Part shown: positions 1 to 7,795 of the stretch, one piece after another
Numbering within the stretch: position 1 is the first letter of the stretch
Layout of the letters: each line of letters starts with the position of its first letter
Origin: CAYONP01 sp964405335
Lineage (GTDB): Bacteria; Armatimonadota; UBA10988
Direction: 5' to 3'
DNA length: 19,216 nucleotides
Assembly (NCBI GenBank): GCA_964405335.1
Contig: CAYONP010000105.1
Location: forward strand, 1 to 19,216
Notes under the pieces: model-generated
The model's database searches: none
What the model saw: the letters and a program-made list of their open reading frames with translations, nothing else
What the model was told of the DNA's origin: nothing
Made by a program: the position numbers and the translations under genes

Positions 1-1
1 C

Positions 2-94
2 CGGTCGTACCACGACCGCAGGAGACTTGACTCCTTGTGAGAAGTCCCTACCGCGGGCCGGGTGACCTGGTAGGGACACGCCAACGGCGTGTCC
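2..94. repeat. Cluster of short palindromes (GTAGGG-type)
   Basis: Almost every base can be placed in an inverted repeat. CGGTCGT/ACGACCG (2-8 and 12-18) has a 3-nt loop. AGGAG/CTCCT is at 20-24 and 31-35. GTCCCTACC/GGTAGGGAC (44-52 and 69-77) has a 16-nt loop. GGACACGCC/GGCGTGTCC (74-82 and 86-94) has a 3-nt loop. The last two share bases 74-77, so as RNA they exclude each other. The pattern of GTAGGG followed by a variable palindrome recurs at 19128-19152. It reads as the end of one repeat unit abutting the start of another. No U-tract follows, so a terminator role is unproven. No open frame before 131 looks like a gene. Confidence 0.6.
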
Positions 95-130
95 GGTCGG
101 GCCGGTGACCCGTTGGACCGGAGGGATGAG

Positions 131-943
131 ATGAGCCTGCGCTGCGTCATGCTGCTGTGCGACATGGAGGGCATTGCCGGCATCTCGAGCTGGGACCAGT
201 GCACCTCTGGCAAGGACGAGTACGGCTACGGCCGACGGCTCTACACCAGCGACGTGAGCGCCGCGGTGCGCGGCTGCAAGCGCGCCGGCGTGCGGCGCAT
301 CGTCGCTCAGGACGGCCACGGCGCCGGCGGCAGCAACAGCTTCCGCTCAATCCTGGCCGACGAGCTCGAGCCCGGCGCCGAGTATGTCCTCGGCCACCGC
401 TGGGGCGCCTACACCGAGGCCTTCGAGTCGGGCTGCGACGCGGCGCTGCTGATCGGCCAACACGCACGCGCCGGCATGCCGAGCTGCCTCAGCCACACTA
501 TCTCGGGCAGTATCGCGGCGATCCGGCTGAACGGCCAGGAGGTCAGCGAGTCGACCCTGCTCGCCGCGCTGGCCGGCAGTTTCGGGGTGCCGACGGTGTT
601 CGTCTCGGGCGACCAGTTCGCCTGTCAGGACGTGGTCGAGACCCATGGCGAGCAGGTCGTCACGGCGGTCGTCAAGCACTCGACCGGGCGGTTCAGCATC
701 GTCGGCCTCAGCTCGCGCGAGGCGGCCGACCTGATCGAGAACCGCGTCGCCGAGTGCCTCGAACGCGCCGACTTCCCGCCGCCGCTGACCGTGCCCGGCC
801 CTATCGAGCTGCGGGTCGAGATCCCGCAGCCCGACCTGCGCACCGACTACCTCAAGCAGGCCGGGGTCGAGTCGGAGGGTCGCGAGCTGGTCATCCGCGG
901 GGCCGACTTCCTCACCGCCTGGCGGACGTTCTGGCCCGGCTAA
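131..943 (+). CDS. M55 family D-aminopeptidase (DppA-like)
   Basis: This 270-residue protein belongs to the zinc aminopeptidase family M55, typified by Bacillus DppA, which removes N-terminal D-amino acids from peptides such as D-Ala-D-Ala. All expected ligands are visible: D11 and E13 in CDMEG, H63 in DGHG, H111 in GQHARAG and E140 in QEVSES. H122 in LSHT sits where DppA has its catalytic histidine. The length matches DppA, there is no signal peptide, and a cytoplasmic decamer like DppA is likely by homology. The ATG at 131 is chosen because GGAGGG (120-125) lies 5 nt upstream; the frame stays open to a GTG at 89, but that lies inside a palindrome and adds non-family residues. It stands alone, with no dipeptide transporter genes nearby, so recycling of wall or scavenged D-amino-acid peptides is inference. 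Confidence 0.9.
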   Translation: MSLRCVMLLCDMEGIAGISSWDQCTSGKDEYGYGRRLYTSDVSAAVRGCKRAGVRRIVAQDGHGAGGSNSFRSILADELEPGAEYVLGHRWGAYTEAFESGCDAALLIGQHARAGMPSCLSHTISGSIAAIRLNGQEVSESTLLAALAGSFGVPTVFVSGDQFACQDVVETHGEQVVTAVVKHSTGRFSIVGLSSREAADLIENRVAECLERADFPPPLTVPGPIELRVEIPQPDLRTDYLKQAGVESEGRELVIRGADFLTAWRTFWPG

Positions 944-944
944 G

Positions 945-1020
945 GCGCTTCGGCCGGACGGAGCGCGGGCGTCGTCGCCCGAAGCGCTCGACAACGTGCG
1001 GCCGCGGACGGCCGCGCTCC
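945..1020. repeat. Composite inverted-repeat element
   Basis: The gap between the M55 gene and the caspase-like gene holds nested inverted repeats. GGAGCGCGG (960-968) is the exact complement of CCGCGCTCC (1012-1020), bounding a 61-bp unit. Inside are GGGCG-TCGT-CGCCC (967-980) and GCGGCCG-CGGA-CGGCCGC (1000-1017). A further pair, GCGCTTCGG/CCGAAGCGC (945-953 and 979-987), begins 2 nt after the M55 stop codon and overlaps the first inner hairpin. It could end M55 transcription, although no T-run follows. It could equally be a mobile palindromic repeat. No coding sequence is seen. Confidence 0.5.
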
Positions 1021-1077
1021 AATGCCCGCGCCGCGGCCGGGGAAGCTCGGCCGTCGCGGCAACGTCTAGGGGCAAAT

Positions 1078-1106
1078 CGGACACCCGCCTCCAGATCGCA
1101 CACAAT
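1078..1106 (+). promoter_or_regulatory. Candidate weak promoter of the caspase-like gene
   Basis: CGGACA (1078-1083) and CACAAT (1101-1106) are separated by 17 bp and match the sigma70 consensus at 4 of 6 positions each. A start near 1113 would give a leader of about 30 nt containing the GGGGAGG ribosome binding site (1131-1137). The match is modest, so read-through from the M55 gene remains possible. Confidence 0.35.
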
Positions 1107-1142
1107 GGGGGCACCGGGGCGGGTTCCGCCGGGGAGGTTTCC

Positions 1143-2816
1143 ATGCGTTGGCTGCTGACGCTCTGCTGTGCCGTCTCACTCGCCGCCGCCGACACCTTCG
1201 TCGTGGCCGTCGGCGTCGAGCAGTACGATGACCCGCAGATTGCCCCGCTGCGCTACGCCGCGGCCGATGCGCGGGCCGTCGCCGACGCCTTCCGCGCCGG
1301 AGGCGTGCCGGCCGACCAGGTGATCCTGCTGCACAGCGGCGCGACCGACCGCACCGCGCTGCCGACCAAGTTCAATCTGCTCCACTCGCTGCAGCGCGTG
1401 CGCGAGAAGGCCCGCGCCGAGGACACGCTGATCTTCTTCTTTGCCGGCCACGGGATGCAGACCGGGCCCGAGGCTTATCTGCTGACCATCGACAGCGTGC
1501 GCGAGAACCTCGCCGACACCGCCCTGCCGATGACCGCCGTGCAGGGGATGATGAGCCGCTTCGAAGCGCGCCGCATCCTGTTCATCATCGATGCCTGCCG
1601 CAACGACCCGAACGCCGGCCGCGCCGAAGCCGACGCGGTGCTCGACGAGACCTTCGCCCGCAGCCTGCGGCCGGTGCTCGAGCGCACCGGCGGACCCCTG
1701 CCCGACGCGGCGCTGCTGCTCGCCTGCCAGGTCGGCGAGCGCGCCTGGGAGATGCCCGACGAGCAGCACGGCGCGTTCACCTGGTTCCTGCTCCGCGGCC
1801 TGGCCGGCGAGGTGCGCGACACCGACGGCGCCGTCCGGCTGCAGCCGCTGGCCGACTACCTGCTGCGCGAAGTGCCCGCCTGGGCCAAGCGCGCCGGGCG
1901 CGAGCAGACGCCACACTTCGACAACCCGACCGGCGGCGACTTCGTCGTCCTGGGCCCGACGCTGCCGGCGGTGCAGGGGCCCGAGCGGCCGGTCACCGGC
2001 CCGCCCGTCGCCGTCGGTGGCACCGGCGCGCCCGCCGGTTGGCCCGACTACCTGGCCGGCTTCACCCCGCCCGAGGGCCTGACCTGGGCCGACTTCCGCG
2101 TCCACGGCCCCGACGCCATGCCGCAGGTGCGGGTCCGCGGCGGTACCTTCGTGATGGGCAGCCGGCGCGGCGATGCGTTCGCCTCATCCGATGAGATGCC
2201 GCCGAAGGAGGTCACCGTGGCCGACTTCTGGATGGACCTGCACGAGGTGACCAACGCGCAGTTCGCCGCCTTCTGCGCGGCGACCGAGCGCCGGCCGAAC
2301 GCCCAGTTCGCCCGCTGGGCCGAGCAGACCGCGCCGAACCTGCCGGCGGTGCAGATGAGCTGGGACGAGGCCGCCGCCTATGCCGCCTGGGCCGGCCGCG
2401 CGCTGCCCACCGAGGCGCAGTGGGAGTATGCCGCTCGCGCCGGCACCAGCACCGCCTTCCCCTGGGGCGACCGCGGCGATCCGAGCTTCGGCAACGGCAC
2501 CTGGACGCGACAGGAGGCGGCCCTCGACGATCTGGCGCTGGAGCGGACCAAGCCGGTCTGCAGCTACGCACCGAGCACCTGGGGGCTGTTCGACCTGGTC
2601 GGCAACGTGCGCGAGTGGTGCCGCGATGTCTACCAGTCGGACTGGTACGAGCGGATGCCGGCCGAGAACCCGCTCAACGAGAGCCCCGGTCTGGACCGCT
2701 CGACCCGCGGCGGCGCCTGGTGCGACACGGAGTCGTTCCTCCGCCCGGCCTGGCGCTCGAGCGTGAAGTACGACCAGGGTAGGAACTACCTCGGCTTCCG
2801 CTGCGTGGGCGAGTAA
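1143..2816 (+). CDS. Exported caspase-like / FGE-sulfatase-domain fusion protein
   Basis: The 557-residue product has a signal peptide (about 1-16, hydrophobic, ending AAA before DTF). A caspase-like peptidase domain follows (about 17-270) with the His-Cys dyad as H103 in FAGHG and C152 in DACR. A Pro/Gly-rich linker covers about 272-300, and a formylglycine-generating-enzyme (SUMF1/FGE-sulfatase) domain covers about 326-556, with LPTEAQWEYAARAG, LVGNVREW and RGGAW signatures. The FGE domain lacks the paired catalytic cysteines near its C-terminus: the region reads RGGAWCDTESFLRPAWR with only C527. It is probably a binding module, not a sulfatase activator. The peptidase dyad looks intact, so proteolysis at Arg/Lys or Asp sites is plausible but the specificity is unknown. 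The ATG at 1143 has GGGGAGG 5 nt upstream and starts the signal peptide. It converges on valS with 13 bp between the stops. Confidence 0.87.
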   Translation: MRWLLTLCCAVSLAAADTFVVAVGVEQYDDPQIAPLRYAAADARAVADAFRAGGVPADQVILLHSGATDRTALPTKFNLLHSLQRVREKARAEDTLIFFFAGHGMQTGPEAYLLTIDSVRENLADTALPMTAVQGMMSRFEARRILFIIDACRNDPNAGRAEADAVLDETFARSLRPVLERTGGPLPDAALLLACQVGERAWEMPDEQHGAFTWFLLRGLAGEVRDTDGAVRLQPLADYLLREVPAWAKRAGREQTPHFDNPTGGDFVVLGPTLPAVQGPERPVTGPPVAVGGTGAPAGWPDYLAGFTPPEGLTWADFRVHGPDAMPQVRVRGGTFVMGSRRGDAFASSDEMPPKEVTVADFWMDLHEVTNAQFAAFCAATERRPNAQFARWAEQTAPNLPAVQMSWDEAAAYAAWAGRALPTEAQWEYAARAGTSTAFPWGDRGDPSFGNGTWTRQEAALDDLALERTKPVCSYAPSTWGLFDLVGNVREWCRDVYQSDWYERMPAENPLNESPGLDRSTRGGAWCDTESFLRPAWRSSVKYDQGRNYLGFRCVGE

Positions 2817-2829
2817 CGGCGCCGCGCGG

Positions 2830-5484
2830 TCACGCGCCGCCCAGCGCGGCCAGCCGCTGGTCGAGCCGCGCCACCACCTCGGCCAGCTCGGCCTCGCGGA
2901 CGCGCGCGCCGGCGACCACCTCGGCCGGCGCGCGGGCGACGAAGTTCTCGTTGGCCAGCTTGTTCCGCTGCGCCGCCAGGTCGGCCGACGCCTTGTCGCG
3001 CTCCTTGGTCAGCCGCGCCCGCTCGGCCGTGACATCGACCAACCCGGCCAGCGGGAGGAAGATGTCGATGGCGCCGACGACGGCGTGGAGCGACTGATCG
3101 GGCGCCGGATCGTCCGCGCCGAGTGCCACCGCGTGCGAGGCGCCGGTCAGGGTCACCAGCACGCCGTTGAGCGGCGCCAGTTGGGCGAACTCCCGCTGGC
3201 CGAGTCGGAGCGCCGGGGCGATTGCCTCGCGGCCGGTCAGCCCAGCCTGCGCGCGCAGGTTGCGCACCTCGCGCACCACCTCTTGCAGCAGGCCGAAGGC
3301 GGCCTCGGTCTCGGCCTCGTCACGGGATTCGTCGGCCACCGGCCAGGCCGCCACGGCGCAGGCCGCGCCCTCGCCGCCGAGCTGCTGCCAGATCTCCTCG
3401 GTGATGAACGGCGCGAAGGGGTGCAGCAGGCGCATGGTGACCTCGAGCACGTGCCGCAGCACGGCCGTCGCGGCGGTGTCGCCGTCACGCAGCCGCGGCT
3501 TGACCGCCTCGATGTACCAGTCGCAGAACTCGCTCCAAACGAACTCGTAGAGCGACCGCGTCGCTTCATCGAAGCGATAGGCGGCGAGCGCGGCGTCTAC
3601 GGAGCGGATGGCGGCGTTGAGCCGGCTCAGGATCCAGCGGTCCTCGAGCCGGCTGACCTCCCCCAGCGCGGGCCGTTCGTCGCCTAGGTTGATCAGCACG
3701 AACCGCGCCGCGTTCCAGATCTTGTTCAGGAAGTTGCGGCACAGCTCGCCGGTGGCGCTGCGCTCGAGCTGGTTGTCGCGGATCTCGGCGTCAAAGCGCA
3801 TGTCCTGCGTGCCGCCGCACTGCATCAGGAGCATCAGCCGCGTCGCGTCGGCGCCGTACTCACCGATCAGCTCGAGCGGGTCGACGCCGGTGCCGAGCGA
3901 GCGGCTCATCCGCTGGCCGTCCTTGGTCTGAATGGTCGGGTGAACGACCACCGTCTCGAACGGGATCTCGCCGACGAACTCGTGCGCGGTCATGGCCATG
4001 CGGGCGACCCAGAGGTAGAGGATGTCGCGGGCGGTGATCATCCAGCGGGTGGGGTGGAAGACCCGCAGCGCCTCGGTCGCCTCGGGCCAGCCGAGCACGG
4101 CGAACGGCCACAGCGCGCTGGAGAACCAGGTGTCGAGCACATCCTCTTCCTGGCGGAACGGCTCGTCGCCGAAGGCCGCCCGGGCCTCGTCGTGGTCCAT
4201 CGCGCAGACCGTGCGGCCGGTCTCCTCGCCGTAGTAAATCGGGATGCGGTGACCCCACCAGAGCTGCCGCGAGATGCACCAGTCGCGGATGTTCTCGAGC
4301 CACTCGATGCCGTACTCGCGGAAGCGGTCGGGCACGAACTGGATGGTCCCCGCGCGATACCAGGGCAGCACCGCGTCGGCCATGTCGCGCATGGCGCAGA
4401 ACCACTGCTCCATCGGCAACGGCTCAATCACCGTGCCGCAGCGGTCGTGATGCGGCACGGCGTGGACATACGGCGCGACCGAGACCAGCCGGCCGTCCTG
4501 CTCGAGTTCGGCCAGCACGGCCCGTCGCGCGTCGGCCGCGGTCAGGCCGGCAAACCGCCCGCCGTCGGGGGTGATGATCCCGTCCTGGCCGATCACCCGC
4601 ACCACCGGCAGGCTGTGGCGGAGGCCGATCTCCCAGTCGTTCGGGTCGTGGCCGGGGGTTACCTTGACCGCGCCCGAGCCGAACTCCGGGTTGGCATAGT
4701 CGTCGCCGACAATCGGGATCGGCCGCTCCATGAGCGGCAGCAACACCTGCCGGCCGAGGTGCGCGGCGTAACGCTCGTCACGCGGATGGACCGCCACGGC
4801 GGTGTCGCCGAGCATGGTCTCGGGCCGGGTGGTCGAGACGACGATGTCGGGCGCGCCGTCGAGGCCGGGGTAACGGATCGAGTAGAGCCTGCCCTCGATC
4901 TCGCGCTGCTCGACTTCGAGGTCGCTGATCACCGTCCGGCAGGTGGTGCACCAGTTGACCATCCGTTCGCCGCGGTAGATCCAGCCCTTGTCGTAGAAGC
5001 GGCGGAAGGCGGTCATGACCGCGTGGTAGTAGCCGTCGTCGAGGGTGTAGCGCTCGCGCCGCCAGTCGTAGCTGCAGCCGAGGGCACGGAGCTGGCGCAG
5101 GATGCCGCCGCCGTTCTCGGTGGCCCAGCGGTGCGCCGCCTCGAGCCAGGCGGTGCGGCCGATCTCCTGCGGTGTCCGGCCGGTCGTCTCGTACAGGTGC
5201 TGGCTGACCTTGATCTGCGTGCCGATGCCGGCATGGTCGACGCCCGGCACGACGCAGACGTTGAGGCCGGACATTCGCGCCCAGCGGGCCAGTGCGTCGT
5301 GAATGCTGTGCTGCAGCGCGTGGCCCATGTGCAGCGTGCCGGTGACGTTCGGCGGCGGGATGGTGATGCAGCAGGGCGGCCGCGGGTCGCTCTCGTCGGC
5401 GGCGAACAGGCCGCGTTCGAGCCACCAGTCATACCACTTCGCCTCGGTCGCCCGCGGGTCGTAGGTCTTTGCCAACTCGGCCAT
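2830..5484 (-). CDS. valS: Valine--tRNA ligase
   Basis: This class Ia synthetase of 884 residues charges tRNA-Val with valine in the cytoplasm. PPPNVTGTLHMGH gives the HIGH-type motif at 52-55. The KMSKS loop appears as the variant RMSRS at 525-529. Connective-peptide (editing) features include CTTCRTVISDLE and GSGAVKVTPGHDPND. The C-terminal end carries the family's long charged helical tail, an arm that contacts tRNA, running to LDQRLAAL. Length is normal for bacterial ValRS. The frame stays open to a GTG at 5520, but that codon lies in the loop of the T-box terminator. The ATG at 5484 (MAELAKTYDP) is therefore the start, with GGGAG (5491-5495) 6 nt upstream. Expression is expected to rise when uncharged tRNA-Val accumulates, through the leader described separately. 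The RMSRS substitution of both lysines is conservative and the gene looks functional. Confidence 0.97.
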   Translation of the reverse strand: MAELAKTYDPRATEAKWYDWWLERGLFAADESDPRPPCCITIPPPNVTGTLHMGHALQHSIHDALARWARMSGLNVCVVPGVDHAGIGTQIKVSQHLYETTGRTPQEIGRTAWLEAAHRWATENGGGILRQLRALGCSYDWRRERYTLDDGYYHAVMTAFRRFYDKGWIYRGERMVNWCTTCRTVISDLEVEQREIEGRLYSIRYPGLDGAPDIVVSTTRPETMLGDTAVAVHPRDERYAAHLGRQVLLPLMERPIPIVGDDYANPEFGSGAVKVTPGHDPNDWEIGLRHSLPVVRVIGQDGIITPDGGRFAGLTAADARRAVLAELEQDGRLVSVAPYVHAVPHHDRCGTVIEPLPMEQWFCAMRDMADAVLPWYRAGTIQFVPDRFREYGIEWLENIRDWCISRQLWWGHRIPIYYGEETGRTVCAMDHDEARAAFGDEPFRQEEDVLDTWFSSALWPFAVLGWPEATEALRVFHPTRWMITARDILYLWVARMAMTAHEFVGEIPFETVVVHPTIQTKDGQRMSRSLGTGVDPLELIGEYGADATRLMLLMQCGGTQDMRFDAEIRDNQLERSATGELCRNFLNKIWNAARFVLINLGDERPALGEVSRLEDRWILSRLNAAIRSVDAALAAYRFDEATRSLYEFVWSEFCDWYIEAVKPRLRDGDTAATAVLRHVLEVTMRLLHPFAPFITEEIWQQLGGEGAACAVAAWPVADESRDEAETEAAFGLLQEVVREVRNLRAQAGLTGREAIAPALRLGQREFAQLAPLNGVLVTLTGASHAVALGADDPAPDQSLHAVVGAIDIFLPLAGLVDVTAERARLTKERDKASADLAAQRNKLANENFVARAPAEVVAGARVREAELAEVVARLDQRLAALGGA

Positions 5485-5504
5485 GCCACACTCCCAGAAA
5501 ACGC

Positions 5505-5533
5505 AAAACCCCTCATCCACAAGGGACGAGAGG
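5505..5533 (-). terminator. Intrinsic terminator of the valS T-box
   Basis: Read on the minus strand, CCTCTCGTCC (5533-5524) pairs over 10 bp, with two G-U pairs, with GGATGAGGGG (5518-5509) around a 5-nt loop. TTTT follows directly (5508-5505), and a second T-run follows after GCG. The hairpin begins 7 nt after the T-box core and ends about 10 nt before the valS ribosome binding site. This is the usual geometry of a regulated attenuator. Confidence 0.9.
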
Positions 5534-5729
5534 TCAGTCTCGCGGTACCACCCTGGTTAGGCCGGCGCCTCACTCGACGGCGCGGTAACGAGCGCCACCT
5601 CGGCCCGGCCTTGTCAGCCGGACGGCTCCAGGGCGACGTTCAGCACACCTCGCGGAGCGGCCTCGCAGCGATCGGCCGCCTCTCTGAACCGCGCGGGGCG
5701 CCTACTCCTCCCCTTCACAGCCTTGTCTG
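5505..5729 (-). promoter_or_regulatory. T-box leader, valine (transcription attenuation)
   Basis: The valS leader RNA shows the ordered parts of a T-box. A purine-rich GAGGAGTAG at 5710-5702 opens Stem I. GTTCAG (5689-5684) pairs with CTGAAC (5643-5638). Directly after CTGAAC comes GUC (5637-5635), a valine codon followed by a purine, which is the expected specifier. The T-box core AGGGTGGTACCGCG is at 5554-5541. Its UGGU would pair with the ACCA end of uncharged tRNA-Val, whose usual discriminator base A matches the U. A terminator follows. In known T-boxes, uncharged tRNA stabilises the antiterminator and permits transcription of the downstream gene. Specifier assignment is from sequence position, not a folded model. 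Confidence 0.95.
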
Positions 5730-5735
5730 CGCGGC

Positions 5736-5764
5736 AGTATACGGCAAGCTGCGCAGCGGGTCAA
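5736..5764 (-). promoter_or_regulatory. valS promoter
   Basis: On the minus strand, TTGACC (5764-5759) and TATACT (5741-5736) are separated by exactly 17 bp, matching 5 of 6 sigma70 bases in each box. A start near 5728 places the whole T-box inside the transcript. This is the best-matched promoter in the window along with that of the PHP operon. Confidence 0.85.
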
Positions 5765-5811
5765 CCAAAACCAGGGACGCGAGCCGACCCAGAGCCCGTG
5801 GCCGGGTCGTG

Positions 5812-5899
5812 GACCCGCACTCAAGTGCGGGTCTGTCTGTGCCAAACCCGCCCGAAGGGCGGGTTTCGCTCTACCAGCCATGGGTTTCAACCGTGGCTG
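5812..5899. repeat. Three consecutive hairpins between valS and the PTE-like gene
   Basis: GACCCGCACT/AGTGCGGGTC (5812-5821 and 5824-5833) has a 2-nt centre. AAACCCGCCC/GGGCGGGTTT (5844-5853 and 5857-5866) has a 3-nt centre; on the minus strand its loop is C(UUCG)G. AGCCATGGGTT/AACCGTGGCT (5876-5886 and 5889-5898) is imperfect with one bulge. All lie in the 222 bp between the valS promoter and the PTE-like gene. The middle one resembles a terminator stem, but there is only TTT after it. The GGGTTT/AAACCC arms suggest one repeat family. In 5900-5986 I see only the downstream ribosome binding site and no convincing promoter. Confidence 0.6.
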
Positions 5900-5986
5900 C
5901 ACCGGATCTGACGCACACTCCAGCGATGCGAGCCGGCGAAGAGGGCGGCCTGGGCCGAGCGCGAAAGCCTGGCGCGGGAGTGTGCC

Positions 5987-6940
<954 letters not shown>

Positions 6941-6943
6941 CCG

Positions 6944-7789
6944 TTACTGCGTATCGGCCGTCGCGCGCAGGAACTGCTCGATCCCGTCGGCCAACGCGCG
7001 GGCGATGCGCTGCTGGTTCTCGGCGACGGCGATGAACGCGGCCTCGCGCGGATTGCCCAGCACGCACAGCTCGACGCTCACCGTCGGCACGCGGCTGTGC
7101 GCCGAGGCGATCCGTGCGCCCTGCCGCTCGGCGATGCCGGCCAAGCTCGCGGGCCGCGCACCGCCGGCCAGGAGCAGCCCGCGCAGGCCCTCTGCCAGGT
7201 GCTCGGCAAGCACCTCGGCGGCGACGCTGCCGGCCGCCATGACCTCCGCCGGCGGGCCGGTCACGCCCTCGGCGGTGGCCGCCTGATCTGGGTAGTAGAC
7301 CGTCCATCCGCTGCCCGGCCCGGCGCCGCCATAGAGCCGGACGGCCAGGTCGGCACCGGCCTCGGCGGCCAGCTCGGCGCGCCGGCGGAGGCTGACCGTC
7401 TGGTCGGCCGCGGTGCGGGTCAGCATCACGCGCAGCCCCCGCTCGGCCAGCAGCGGCTGCAGGCGCTGCGCCACCTGCCACGTGACGAGGGCCTCGTTCG
7501 GCCCGGCGCCGTGGTCCGACGGATGGCCCGGATCGAGGCAGACCAGCGGCGGCGCGGGCGGCGGCGGCTCGCTCTCCGGCTCGGGCTGGTCGGGCGGGTC
7601 GATGACCACCGGCGCGGGCGGGATGACCACCGGCGCCGGCGGTTCGAGCGGCTCAGGCGGCGCGCTCGGCAGGGCGACGGCCGGCGCTTCGGCCGGCTCG
7701 GGTGAGCCGAGGATGAGGAGCAGGCCGGCGGCGACGAGCCCGACGGCGATCGCGGCGGGCAGGTGACGCAGCCACGCGGGGCGGCTCAT
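6944..7789 (-). CDS. Membrane-anchored N-acetylmuramoyl-L-alanine amidase-like protein (Amidase_3)
   Basis: The 281-residue protein has an N-terminal transmembrane anchor (about 11-28), a Pro/Glu-rich spacer (about 30-82) and an Amidase_3 domain (about 82-275). Such enzymes cut the amide between MurNAc and L-Ala of peptidoglycan in the periplasm. H89 in LDPGH, E99 in GPNE and the catalytic E240 in VSVEL are present. The third zinc ligand, normally the His of a V-x-[IL]-H-A motif, appears as Tyr: AVRLYGG, Y153. Activity may be reduced or lost, making it a possible peptidoglycan-binding or regulatory pseudoenzyme. It is the third gene of the kinase-TPR-amidase operon, 6 nt after the TPR stop. 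No separate ribosome binding site stands out, so translation is probably coupled to the TPR gene. Confidence 0.85.
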   Translation of the reverse strand: MSRPAWLRHLPAAIAVGLVAAGLLLILGSPEPAEAPAVALPSAPPEPLEPPAPVVIPPAPVVIDPPDQPEPESEPPPPAPPLVCLDPGHPSDHGAGPNEALVTWQVAQRLQPLLAERGLRVMLTRTAADQTVSLRRRAELAAEAGADLAVRLYGGAGPGSGWTVYYPDQAATAEGVTGPPAEVMAAGSVAAEVLAEHLAEGLRGLLLAGGARPASLAGIAERQGARIASAHSRVPTVSVELCVLGNPREAAFIAVAENQQRIARALADGIEQFLRATADTQ

Positions 7790-7795
7790 CGCGGG

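Noticed and set aside
5485..5520. Longer valS start at GTG 5520
   Set aside because: It lies in the terminator loop of the T-box; the ATG at 5484 has a proper ribosome binding site and the family N-terminus.
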